Positions 41,378 through 50,197 of a DNA stretch of 64,000 bases are shown piece by piece (the stretch's first letter is position 1; each line of letters begins with the position of its first letter). Both the position numbers and the translations under genes were made by a program. Below the pieces are notes generated by a model. The model was not told the DNA's origin, made no database searches, and saw only the letters and a program-made list of their open reading frames with translations. The stretch is from Flavobacteriales bacterium (GTDB lineage: Bacteria; Bacteroidota; Bacteroidia; Flavobacteriales_F; PHOS-HE28): positions 62,001 to 126,000 of the forward strand of contig JADJDP010000014.1 in assembly GCA_016702645.1 (NCBI GenBank). Reading direction: 5' to 3'.

Positions 41378-42596
41378 CTAGGGAAGGCGAACAAGGCGAA
41401 CGCTCAAAGGCTCCATGCCTTCGGCCACCGCCCGCACCACATAGCCGCCCGGCGCTCCATCGGCCAGCGGAACAACGAAGGCGCTCTTCCCACCGGGGAT
41501 GGCGCCTTCGTGCATGACGGCCACTTCCTTGCCAAGTGCGTCGAAGAGTGACACCCGCACGCGGCGCCCAGCAGGCAGCTCCAGCCATACAGTGGCGTTC
41601 TCGGTCGTGGGATTGGGATAGGCGTACATGCGTTCCGCATGCAGTTCCTGTCCGGCATCGATGCCCATGCCACTGTTCACGGGCTCGGCAAGCGTGGCGA
41701 GCGTGGCCAAACTGAGTTTCGCAAGCTTCTCGTAGTAAGGCACATCGAAATACTGCACCCGATCGTCCGGTGTGTGGTAATACGGGTTGCCATCCGCGCT
41801 GAACTCTTCGATCACCAGCACCGCACCGTAGCCCTCGGTCCAGAAGGAGGCATGATCGCTGTAGGTGGCACCGGGGTTGGTGAGGATCAGGTCCAGGTCG
41901 ATGTTGTAATGGTCGCGCATGGCGAAGACACTGTCCGATAGCTCGATGGAGTTGGCCACTGGGCGGGTGTGGATGCGTGCCTTGGTGTCCCCGTCCCCAT
42001 CATACGCGATGGCGTCCATGTTGATGACCCCACGGATGAGCGCGTCATTGGCGGCCATGGCACCCGCATAGAACAAGGCTGCCGATCTTGCCTTGCTCCT
42101 CTTCGTCCCACAACGCGAAGACGATGGGATGCACGAAGTCCACATCGGCCAGGATGCGTGCTGCTTCCAGCACCGCGCACACGCCACTGCCATCATCATC
42201 GGCCGCCGGTGCATTGAGGATGCCACCCGGCATTGCATCGTAGTGGGCACAGATGATCACCGCTTCGTTGGTGGAACCATCGCCGGGTTTGGTCACAAGC
42301 ACGTTCTTGCCCGTGGTGCTGAAGCTCTGCTCCACCGGCACATAGCCGAACTGCGCGAGCTTCTGCATGAGATAGGTCTGCGACAGCGCATTGCCCGCGT
42401 TGTTCTTGTGGCGGCTCGCAATGGTCTGCATGGAGCCGTCGATCATCGTGGGCACCTCCCCGCTCAGCTCCCCCACCCACTTCATCATGCTATCAATGCG
42501 CATGTCGTCCAGGATGGTTTGCACCACGGGGTTCTGGGCGTTGGCCGAAAAGAATAGGGAAAGGCCGACGAAGACGAAGGGAAGGCGGAGGCTCAT
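41378..42596 (-). CDS. M28 family zinc aminopeptidase with T9SS type A sorting domain (one frameshift)
   Basis: About 406 residues when repaired. Signal peptide ends SANAQ. Zinc ligands are visible in order: His-Asp in ICAHYDAMPGG, Asp in ADDDGSG, Glu-Glu in WDEEEQG, Asp in INMDAIAYDGDG and His in YYHTPDDR. The C-terminal about 80 residues (MYAYPNPTTENATVWL, then GGYVVRAVAEG) form a type A sorting domain, so the enzyme is secreted and probably surface-attached. The frame breaks at about 42079-42083. Adding GC restores IGSALFYAG. A perfect TAnnTTTG element sits only 4 nt before the ATG, which suggests a leaderless transcript. Confidence 0.9.
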
Positions 42597-42600
42597 GTTC

Positions 42601-42608
42601 CAAATGTA
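42601..42608 (-). promoter_or_regulatory. -7 element immediately before the M28 peptidase start
   Basis: TACATTTG on the minus strand, a perfect TAnnTTTG, separated from the ATG by only GAAC. Transcription would begin at or next to the start codon. Confidence 0.45.
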
Positions 42609-42633
42609 GGATCAGCGAGCACGCGGAGCGAGC

Positions 42634-44640
42634 CTAGAAACCCACCACCCGCTGCGCGAACCGCTGGCCCCTTGCGTGCATGACGACGAGGTACGTGGCC
42701 CCACTCTCCGGAAGCAAGGTGCTCCATTGCCGCTCCCCACGAGGACGATGAGCAGAAACCAAGGCACCACGCAGATCGAAGACCTCGATCACCTCAACAG
42801 CTTCACTCAAGCCATCGATGCGCAGAATACCATCCCGCACCGGATTGGGGAACACGCGCACGCCGAGTTCCGCCAGGTCATCGATCCCAATACCCTGATC
42901 GATCAGCACCTGCTCCTTCACCAGCACCGGTGTTCCATCGGCTGCATCGTACATCGTTCGGAAGGCATCGATCTCCGGCGTGCTGTGATCGAACATCTCC
43001 TCCATCCAACGCGGTGGAGCAGCCTGGTACCACACGCGTGCTTCAATGCGCAGTTGGCCCGTGTAGCCGTTCATGGGCACATGGTAGTGCGTGATATCGG
43101 TGCCACTACCCTCCGTTCCGAGCGCGTCGCGATTGAAGTCGATGTCTGTCGCGGGTACGCCTACGATGAGCGTGGTGTCGTACGCGTAATGCGCGGTGGT
43201 GAAGCCGAGCGGGGCAAGACGGTTGTCCTTCAAGGGTTCCTTGGCACGCATGAGCACGGTGGTCTTGTCGCCGTTCACATCGCCCATCACCATCTCGTAG
43301 ATCTGGGCCTGGCCCGGTGTGGTGATCACGTTGTGGTGCGGCTCGTAGTCTGCATCATGGCCCACCAACTCATAGGCACCATCCCAGCGACCGCTTTGGA
43401 AGAGCGTGTCGCCATCCGCATCCAGGGCAATGAGTTCGATGAAGGCACGGCGCGATGGATAGCCGCTCGGGAATTTGTGCCCTGCGAGGTTGATCAGCTC
43501 CACATCGATGAAGGCGCTGTCGGCATCGCGCTCCGCCACCGTGGTTTGCAGGAGCAAGGTCTGCTGTTGCAGCATGCGGTTGGTGCGCGCGATGGTGGTA
43601 TCGAAGTGCGCGCTGCTCGCCGTGAGACCCAATGGACCCAGGTTCTCCTTGAGCAGTTGCAGCATGAACACATTGCCACCGGCCAGTTGGTGTTCGCCAT
43701 ACGGCGTGCGTGGCGTGAGCCAGTCGTACAAGCCCGCGATGATGATGCCATCCGTAAGACGCGGCATGTGACAGCCCTGGCAGGTGGTTGCGTTCGAACT
43801 ACCGCTGTTGCCGTATTCGGAATTGACCCACTCGTGATAGGTGGCCTGCTCCACGAACCGATCACCAGTGGGGTTCCCAGCCAGATCCTCCGTGGCGCTG
43901 ATGAGCGTGTGGCATCCAGCGCACAAGGTGCTCTTAGCGATGTGCTCGCCAAACTGCGGAGTAAGGCCAATGAAGGATTCCATGGCACCCGTGAAGACCT
44001 CGTCGTACGGCCCATAGACCGCAAGGGCGGTATCGTAGCGTTGTTGTCCATTGAAGAAGAAACCATTGCTATCCGGATCCTGGCGGTGGCAGGCGAAGCA
44101 GGAAACGCCATCCTGTGCCACCAGGTCGAACTGCAATTCGGCCATGCTGTAATAGCCCCCCACCGTCATGTGCTTATCGTGCTGGCCCATGGGCGCATGG
44201 CAGCCGGCGCACTTGTCCTCCAGGACCTGCTGGTTGGCGGGGTTCACCGCCACTTCGTGTTCGACCTTCGCCTTGAAGAAGGGATCGCGCGCGCTATTGG
44301 CCATCATGGTGCTGCGCCAGGCATCGGCCATGTTCACATCGCGGCCTTGCGCATCGTGATTGGCCCACACGGTGCCCATGGTGTCGATGCCATGGCAACC
44401 GTAGCAATTGCCGCTGGCCATGAAGTAGGTGTTGTTCCCGCTCACCAATCCGATGCCGCCGCCACGCTCCCCCCCTTCGTGCGAGCCATGGTAGCGCGCA
44501 TGTGCAGGTGGAGCTACTTCATCCCAACCTGCCAGGAGCAACACGATGCACAAGGCACCGAAGAGCACCAGCGAACGCACGGCGATCTTCCGCTTGCGAC
44601 GCAACGGAACCTCGTGTTCATATCCGGTCCGCTGTTCCAT
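42634..44640 (-). CDS. Pentaheme c-type cytochrome with T9SS type A sorting domain (copy 2)
   Basis: 668 residues from the ATG at 44640 (MEQRTGYEHEVPLRRKRK), followed by a hydrophobic helix (about 22-40). Five CxxCH heme sites lie in the N-terminal half: CYGCH, CAGCH, CFACH, CAGCH and CQGCH. The second half is heme-free, with GHKFPSGYPSRRAFIEL and THYHVPMNGYTG, and ends in a type A sorting domain (VRVFPNPVRDGILRI, ATYLVVMHARGQ). The protein is thus predicted to cross the outer membrane and stay at the surface as a multiheme electron carrier or heme enzyme. It lies 19 nt after its paralog, in the same operon. No known catalytic heme family is assigned with certainty. Confidence 0.9.
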   Translation of the reverse strand: MEQRTGYEHEVPLRRKRKIAVRSLVLFGALCIVLLLAGWDEVAPPAHARYHGSHEGGERGGGIGLVSGNNTYFMASGNCYGCHGIDTMGTVWANHDAQGRDVNMADAWRSTMMANSARDPFFKAKVEHEVAVNPANQQVLEDKCAGCHAPMGQHDKHMTVGGYYSMAELQFDLVAQDGVSCFACHRQDPDSNGFFFNGQQRYDTALAVYGPYDEVFTGAMESFIGLTPQFGEHIAKSTLCAGCHTLISATEDLAGNPTGDRFVEQATYHEWVNSEYGNSGSSNATTCQGCHMPRLTDGIIIAGLYDWLTPRTPYGEHQLAGGNVFMLQLLKENLGPLGLTASSAHFDTTIARTNRMLQQQTLLLQTTVAERDADSAFIDVELINLAGHKFPSGYPSRRAFIELIALDADGDTLFQSGRWDGAYELVGHDADYEPHHNVITTPGQAQIYEMVMGDVNGDKTTVLMRAKEPLKDNRLAPLGFTTAHYAYDTTLIVGVPATDIDFNRDALGTEGSGTDITHYHVPMNGYTGQLRIEARVWYQAAPPRWMEEMFDHSTPEIDAFRTMYDAADGTPVLVKEQVLIDQGIGIDDLAELGVRVFPNPVRDGILRIDGLSEAVEVIEVFDLRGALVSAHRPRGERQWSTLLPESGATYLVVMHARGQRFAQRVVGF

Positions 44641-44659
44641 CCTAGCGCCCAGCGCCGGT

Positions 44660-46636
44660 TCAGTATGCCACCACGCGCTGCGTAAGGCGACGACCACCCA
44701 CGTTCACCACCACCAAGTAGGTGCCGGAGTTCTTGGGCAGTTCCACCTGCCAGGCACGCTGGCCGTTCGGCGTGTAGCGTGAAAGCAAGGAGCCCCGCAG
44801 GTCGAACACCTCGATGCCTTCGATCCGTTCCTTTATGCCCTCGATGCGCAGCAGACCGTCGCGCACCGGATTGGGGAAGATGCGCAAGCCGCTCTCGCGA
44901 ATGTCGTCCACAGCCAAGCTCACATCCACGATGCTCTGCTCCTTCACCAGCACCGGCGTACCGTCGGCCGCTTCGTACATCGTGCGGAAGGTGTCGATCT
45001 CAGCGGTGTTGTATGCGAACATTTCTTCCATCCAACGCGGCGGTGCGCTTTGGTACCACACTTTGGCCGTGATGGTGACCGCGCCGGTGTATCCACCCAT
45101 GGGGACTTGGTAGTGCGTGATGTCCGAACCGCTACCTTCACTTCCACCCTCGTATTTGTTGAAGTCGATGTCCTCGGGCGGCACACCGGCGATCACGCAG
45201 GTATCGTACACCTCGCTGGTGGTGAAGAAGCTCAGGGGTGTCAGTCGGTTGTCCTTGAGCGGTGTGGCTGCGCGCTCCAGGACCGTGGTCTTGTCGCCGT
45301 TCACATCGCCCATCACCATCTCATAGATCTGCGCCTGGTCTTCGCTGATGATCACATCGTGGTGCGGCTCGTAGTCCGCGTCATGACCATGCACTTCATA
45401 GTCGGGTTCCCAATTGCCACTGCGGAAGATGGTGTTGCCCTCATCGTCCTGCACATGGAGTTCGATGAACGCCCGGCGCGAAGGATAACCGCTGGGGAAC
45501 TTGTGGCCCGCCAGGTTGATCAGCTTCACGTCGATGTCCGCTTGCGTTGGGGTCCGGTCCATGACGGTGGTTTCCAGCAGGAGCGTTTGGTCCTGCAGCA
45601 GGCGGGTGGTGCGTGCGATGGTACTGTCGAAGCGCACCGAACTGGAAGTGAGCATGAGCGCATCGATGTTGTCCTTCAGCAGTTCGAGCATGAACACGTT
45701 GCCGCCCACGAAATGGTGCTGGCCATAGGGGCTGCGTGGGGTGAGGAAATCGTAGAGCGCGGAGATCACGATGCCTTCCTGCAAACGCGGCATGTGGCAC
45801 CCCTGACAGGTGACGCCTCCTTCGGGATCGAGGTCCGTATTGAACGCGGAGTTGAGCCACTCGTGGTAGGTGGCCTGTTCCACGAACTCCCCGCCGGTGG
45901 GGTTGCCGGAAAGATCGGCCGTCTCGGTGATGAGCGTGTGGCAACCGGCGCAAAGTCCGGCATCGTTGATGTGCTCGCCATGTTGCGGGTCGTAGCCAAC
46001 GAAATTGGCCATGGGCGCACCGAAGACCTCCGTGTAAGGACCGAACTCCACATCGTTCGTATCGAAGCGCAGTTCACCGGAGAACAGCAGACCAATGCTA
46101 TCGGGGCTCTGCATGTGGCACGACATGCAACTGACGCCGTCCAGCGCGATGGGGTCGTTGGTGAGCTCCGCGATGCTGTAGTGCCCTCCCTCCCACATGA
46201 ACTTGTCATGGCGTCCCATCGGTGCATGGCAACTCGTGCATTTGTCCTCCAATGCCACTTGGTGGGCAGGGTTCACGGCTACTTCATGGCTCACCTTGGC
46301 GCGCCAGAAGGGATCGCGCGCGCTATTGCCCATCATGGTGCTGCGCCAGTTGTCACCCGGGTTCACGTCCACACCCGCAGCAGTAGCATTGGCGAACACG
46401 GGGCCGTTCGTATCCGGTCCGTGGCACCCATGGCAATCACCGCTCGCGCGGAAGTAGTGGTTCGCACCACTGGCCAGACCGATGCCTCCACCGCGTAGCT
46501 CATCCAACTCCTCCGGACTGTGGTAGGCATGGGCCTTGGGAAGGGCACTTTCATCCCATGCCACCAGCAGGGCAATGGCCCCAACGGTACCAGCGAGCAC
46601 CAGCGTCTTCAGCGGAAGGGAGCAGCGTTTCTTCAT
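44660..46636 (-). CDS. Pentaheme c-type cytochrome with T9SS type A sorting domain (copy 1)
   Basis: 658 residues starting MKKRCSLPLKTLVLAG with one hydrophobic export helix. Five heme sites are CHGCH, CTSCH, CMSCH, CAGCH and CQGCH, in the same positions as in the downstream paralog. Shared segments include WRSTMMGNSARDPFWRAKV, YHEWLNSAF, GHKFPSGYPSRRAFIELH and QAPPRWMEEMF-like sequence. The tail LRIFPNPVRDGLLRIEG ... GTYLVVVNVGGR is a type A sorting domain. It is the first gene of a two-gene operon made by tandem duplication. Together with the peroxidases and cupredoxin nearby it points to electron transfer at or near the cell surface. Confidence 0.9.
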   Translation of the reverse strand: MKKRCSLPLKTLVLAGTVGAIALLVAWDESALPKAHAYHSPEELDELRGGGIGLASGANHYFRASGDCHGCHGPDTNGPVFANATAAGVDVNPGDNWRSTMMGNSARDPFWRAKVSHEVAVNPAHQVALEDKCTSCHAPMGRHDKFMWEGGHYSIAELTNDPIALDGVSCMSCHMQSPDSIGLLFSGELRFDTNDVEFGPYTEVFGAPMANFVGYDPQHGEHINDAGLCAGCHTLITETADLSGNPTGGEFVEQATYHEWLNSAFNTDLDPEGGVTCQGCHMPRLQEGIVISALYDFLTPRSPYGQHHFVGGNVFMLELLKDNIDALMLTSSSVRFDSTIARTTRLLQDQTLLLETTVMDRTPTQADIDVKLINLAGHKFPSGYPSRRAFIELHVQDDEGNTIFRSGNWEPDYEVHGHDADYEPHHDVIISEDQAQIYEMVMGDVNGDKTTVLERAATPLKDNRLTPLSFFTTSEVYDTCVIAGVPPEDIDFNKYEGGSEGSGSDITHYQVPMGGYTGAVTITAKVWYQSAPPRWMEEMFAYNTAEIDTFRTMYEAADGTPVLVKEQSIVDVSLAVDDIRESGLRIFPNPVRDGLLRIEGIKERIEGIEVFDLRGSLLSRYTPNGQRAWQVELPKNSGTYLVVVNVGGRRLTQRVVAY

Positions 46637-46737
46637 GGAAGGTTCCTTGCGGTCGGCAAAATACGGTGTGTGCGACTGCCGTAGCTACCCACACATACGC
46701 GATGCTTGTCTTCGAACAACGATCCCGGTCGCCGGGT

Positions 46738-48447
46738 TCACAGGCGATCCAACTCTTCGCTCACGAACGCCGCGAGTTCGGCGATGTGCTCCCTCGAAAA
46801 GTCGAATCGCACCCCGGCAGCCGCGTAGATCTCCGGCAGGGTGCGGGTATATCCGAGCTTCAGCGCATGCATGTACGCTTCCACCGCCGCCTGCGGGTCT
46901 TGTTTGTAGTTCCTCCAGAGCCCGATGGCTCCCAGTTGGGCAATGGCATACTCGATGTAGTAGAAGGGAAGCTCGAAGATGTGGAGTTGCTTGTGCCAAA
47001 GCGAAGCGCGTTGGGTCTCCAGACCACTCCAATCCACCACGTTACCGGAGAACCGTGAATGCGTTTCCACCCAAGCCGCGGAACGCTGGGCCATCGTCCA
47101 TTCCGGGTGTGTGTACACCGCATGTTGGAACGCATCCACGGTTGCCACCCACGGGAGAATGGTCAGTACGCGCTCCAGTTGGTCACGCTTGGCGCGTCGC
47201 AGGTCGTCCGCATCGGGATAGACCAAGTGCCAATGGTCCATGGTGAGCAATTCCATGCCCATGCTCGCCAACTCAGCCACTTCGCTGGGGAAGCTCTTGA
47301 AACCCGTGATCGGTAGCGGGTGTGTGAGGAAGGAATGCACCGCATGTCCACCTTCATGGAACATGGTGATCACGTCATCCGTGGTGCCAACCGCGTTCAT
47401 GAAGATGAAGGGCGCGCCTGTTTCGTACAGCGGATAATTGTAACCGCCCGGGGCCTTTCCCGCCCGCGACCCCAGGTCCAACCGGCCCATGCCGCGCATG
47501 GTTCGAATGCACTCGCTGAAATACGGGTGCAACTTGCCGAATACCGTTTCCGCCAAGCCGATCAGTTCCGCATCGGAACTGAAGGGACGCAGTGGCGGCT
47601 CTCCGGAAGGATCCACTTGCAGGTCCCATGGGCGCAGGTTGTCCACACCAAGGCTCTGCATCCGCTCTCGTTCAAGTCGCTCCACGATCGGTACGACCTC
47701 ATGCTCCACGCTCGCATGGAAGGCGATCGCATCCGCAGGGGTGTGGTCGAATCGACCCAAGGCATTGTAGCTGTGGTCCCGGAAATTCGGCGCACCAGCG
47801 TTCAGGGCAATGGTATGCCTGCGTGCCACCATGTCGTGGAACAGCGCGTCCAGCTTGTCCGCATCTTCCAGCCTTCGGTTGGCCATAAGGCGGTGGATCG
47901 CCTCCCGATCGATGCGATCGGTGCTTTCCAGGACGGCAGCGGCTTTGGGCAGGGTGATGGTCTCCCCCTTCCATTCCACCGACATCGCCCCGATGGTCGT
48001 GCTGTAGGTCTGCGCCAGATTGCGCAACTCGGTCTGCAACGGCACGTTCGCCTCGCGGAAGATGCGCAGTTGCTCCCGGATGCCCCGGAAGTAGACAGGG
48101 TAGCCGTCGCCTTGGAGGTCCTCCAAGAACGGCAGGGCCATGAGCTTGCGGTGCAGTTTATCCGTGGCTTCTTCCGTCAGGGGAAGGACCTCGTTCACGA
48201 ACTTCTGGTAGCTGGCCGCAGCGATCTCGTCACGCGTATCAAGCGTCATGCGGATGTAGCGCCACGCACCTTCCTCGCTGAGCGCGGCCTCCAGCTCGCT
48301 GAGATCCTTCAGCCAGCGTTCGAGTTCACCAACGGATGCGATGACACGTTCAGCCAGCTCATCGAAATAGGAAACGACGGCTGCGCGTTCGCCCAGTGCC
48401 GCTTGTGCCGGGAGATAGGTGCGCGGGGACTGCGCGAGCACCTCCAT
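46738..48447 (-). CDS. M3 family oligoendopeptidase (PepF-like)
   Basis: 569 residues, normal for the family. The zinc motif is MFHEGGHAVHSFLTH (HExxH), with the third ligand Glu in PSEVAELASMGMELL. No signal peptide is present, so it is cytoplasmic and would hydrolyse imported oligopeptides. It starts 3 nt after the DUF5606 gene and is probably co-transcribed with it. The long plus-strand frame over this gene is an antisense shadow. Confidence 0.93.
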   Translation of the reverse strand: MEVLAQSPRTYLPAQAALGERAAVVSYFDELAERVIASVGELERWLKDLSELEAALSEEGAWRYIRMTLDTRDEIAAASYQKFVNEVLPLTEEATDKLHRKLMALPFLEDLQGDGYPVYFRGIREQLRIFREANVPLQTELRNLAQTYSTTIGAMSVEWKGETITLPKAAAVLESTDRIDREAIHRLMANRRLEDADKLDALFHDMVARRHTIALNAGAPNFRDHSYNALGRFDHTPADAIAFHASVEHEVVPIVERLERERMQSLGVDNLRPWDLQVDPSGEPPLRPFSSDAELIGLAETVFGKLHPYFSECIRTMRGMGRLDLGSRAGKAPGGYNYPLYETGAPFIFMNAVGTTDDVITMFHEGGHAVHSFLTHPLPITGFKSFPSEVAELASMGMELLTMDHWHLVYPDADDLRRAKRDQLERVLTILPWVATVDAFQHAVYTHPEWTMAQRSAAWVETHSRFSGNVVDWSGLETQRASLWHKQLHIFELPFYYIEYAIAQLGAIGLWRNYKQDPQAAVEAYMHALKLGYTRTLPEIYAAAGVRFDFSREHIAELAAFVSEELDRL

Positions 48448-48450
48448 GGA

Positions 48451-49002
48451 TCAGCTACCGCGTTGTCCGCCACGGCGTACGGCCGCTGCTTTCGGGGGGC
48501 CGCTGGCACCGCTCGCCTTCGGAGCTTTGGCCGCCGTACCTGCCTTGGCCTTCTTGGTGGTAGCCTTCTTGGGCTTGGCCTCCTCCTTCACCTCAGCCTT
48601 CTCTTCCTTGGCGTCCTCCTTCTTGGCGAACTCTCCGGCTTTCAGCAACTGCGCGTACCACGTGAAGAGCTTGCGCACATCGCTGGCGTAGATGCGGTCC
48701 TTGTCGGCCGTAGGCAATGCCTTCAGCAATTCAGCCCACAAGGCTCCATCATCGCTCTTCGGATCCGCAGCAGCGCCGCCACCGGTAACCTCGTAGAGCT
48801 TGGTGAGCACGTCCTTGAGCAGGACATCATCACCCGTGGTGAACATGCTGATCTCTTCCAAGCTGCTCACCTTCACGCTCATGGGCACAGGAAAACGCTT
48901 GTTGTCCAAAAGCGATTCCACGATGAGGGCTTGGCGGCCTTGGGCCACCACGCGGTGCAAACCCGGTTTTCCGGCTACGGTGATGATCTTGGTCAGGTCC
49001 AT
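48451..49002 (-). CDS. DUF5606 family protein with Lys/Ala-rich tail
   Basis: 183 residues from the ATG at 49002. The first about 125 residues (MDLTKIITVAGKPGLHRVV, then FPVPMSVKVSSLEEISMF and ASDVRKLFTWYAQLLKAGEF) match a small cytoplasmic family conserved in Bacteroidota and of unknown function. The remaining about 55 residues are low-complexity Lys/Ala/Glu/Pro and probably disordered, perhaps nucleic-acid-binding. The upstream open frame is not used, because a -7 element lies 18 nt before this ATG. Confidence 0.85.
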   Translation of the reverse strand: MDLTKIITVAGKPGLHRVVAQGRQALIVESLLDNKRFPVPMSVKVSSLEEISMFTTGDDVLLKDVLTKLYEVTGGGAAADPKSDDGALWAELLKALPTADKDRIYASDVRKLFTWYAQLLKAGEFAKKEDAKEEKAEVKEEAKPKKATTKKAKAGTAAKAPKASGASGPPKAAAVRRGGQRGS

Positions 49003-49020
49003 TTCTACAGGTTGGGAGCG

Positions 49021-49028
49021 CAAACTTA
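49021..49028 (-). promoter_or_regulatory. -7 element for the DUF5606/M3 operon
   Basis: TAAGTTTG on the minus strand, a perfect TAnnTTTG, 18 nt before the ATG at 49002. Confidence 0.5.
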
Positions 49029-49091
49029 ACGATGCGGAATTGGGCAGCCCCGTCGAGCACAAGATGACCCTCAGCCCTACGGGCACCCGTC

Positions 49092-49099
49092 TATCTTTG
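49092..49099 (+). promoter_or_regulatory. -7 element for the polysaccharide cluster
   Basis: TATCTTTG, a perfect TAnnTTTG, 17 nt before the ATG at 49117. Together with the element at 49021-49028 it makes a compact divergent promoter region of about 115 bp. Confidence 0.5.
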
Positions 49100-49116
49100 G
49101 CCGCCTTCGCCACCCC

Positions 49117-50190
49117 ATGATCACGGACCCTTCGCGCAGCACCTTGCTCATCACGGGCGGGGCCGGTTTCGTGGGTAGCAGCTTGGCGCTGCGCTGGAAG
49201 GCGAGGCACCCGAAGAGCGAGGTGATCGCCTTCGACAACCTCAAACGTCGTGGCAGCGAACTGAACCTCGGACGACTGAAGGATGCCGGGATCCGTTTCG
49301 TACACGGCGACGTGCGTTCAGCCGAAGACCTGTTGGGCCTGCCACGCATCGATGCCATGATCGAGTGCAGCGCCGAGCCCAGCGTGATGGCAGGCTACGG
49401 GGCTGGTGCCCGCTACGTGGTGGACACCAATTTGCTCGGCACCGCCAACTGCCTGGAACTGGTGGCGCGCGACAAGGCCGATCTGGTCTTCCTCAGCACC
49501 AGCCGCGTATACCCTATCGCCGCGCTGAACAATGCCATGAGCGTCCGGGATGGGCGCTTTGAAGTGCAGCAGCCGATGACGGGACTTACCGCTTCAGGAC
49601 TTTCCGAGGACTTCCCGTTGACCGGGGTGCGTTCGCTCTACGGTGCCACCAAGCTTGCGAGCGAGTTGCTCATTGCGGAGTACGCGCAGATGCACGGTGT
49701 GCGCACGGTCATCGACCGTTGTGGTGTGATCGCCGGCCCCTGGCAAATGGGCAAAACGGACCAAGGATTCGTGCTGCTGTGGCTGGCACGCCATCATTGG
49801 AACCTGCCGTTGAGCTACACCGGCTTCGGTGGCGTGGGTGCGCAAGTGCGCGATGTCCTGCACGTCGCTGATCTCTGCGACCTGGTCACGTTGCAATTGG
49901 AGAACATGGAGGCGCAGAACGGCGCTTCTTACAACGCTGGCGGTGGCGTGAACAACAGCGCGGCCATGCATGAGTTCACCGGTATCTCACAGCGCATCAC
50001 GGGCAAGAAGATCGAGGTGGGCAGCGATCGCGAGGACCGTCCTGGCGACATCAAATGGTACGTGACGGACAATTCGCGGATAACCGCCGCGACAGGATGG
50101 GCGCCCACCCGTGATCTCGATGCGGTCTTCGGTGATTCGTACACCTGGTTGAAGCAACACGACGCGCAGCTCCGCGTCATCATGGCGTGA
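49117..50190 (+). CDS. NAD-dependent sugar epimerase/dehydratase (extended SDR)
   Basis: 357 residues. The NAD-binding motif is TGGAGFVGSSLA, the Ser region is FLSTSRVYPI and the catalytic motif YGATK (YxxxK) is intact. The C-terminal half has the sugar-binding pattern DVLHVADLCDL and YNAGGG. It resembles CDP-paratose 2-epimerase-like enzymes that modify nucleotide sugars for surface glycans. It is first in a plus-strand cluster and lies 7 nt before a second SDR. Substrate identity is not determined. Confidence 0.87.
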   Translation: MITDPSRSTLLITGGAGFVGSSLALRWKARHPKSEVIAFDNLKRRGSELNLGRLKDAGIRFVHGDVRSAEDLLGLPRIDAMIECSAEPSVMAGYGAGARYVVDTNLLGTANCLELVARDKADLVFLSTSRVYPIAALNNAMSVRDGRFEVQQPMTGLTASGLSEDFPLTGVRSLYGATKLASELLIAEYAQMHGVRTVIDRCGVIAGPWQMGKTDQGFVLLWLARHHWNLPLSYTGFGGVGAQVRDVLHVADLCDLVTLQLENMEAQNGASYNAGGGVNNSAAMHEFTGISQRITGKKIEVGSDREDRPGDIKWYVTDNSRITAATGWAPTRDLDAVFGDSYTWLKQHDAQLRVIMA

Positions 50191-50197
50191 TCATCAC

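Noticed and set aside
42676..46498. Long plus-strand open frames (669 and 482 codons) over the cytochrome genes
   Set aside because: They are antisense shadows of heme-motif-bearing genes and show no recognisable domains or signals.
47320..49029. A 569-codon plus-strand open frame
   Set aside because: Antisense to the M3 peptidase and DUF5606 genes, both of which have clear motifs. Codon structure produces the open mirror frame.
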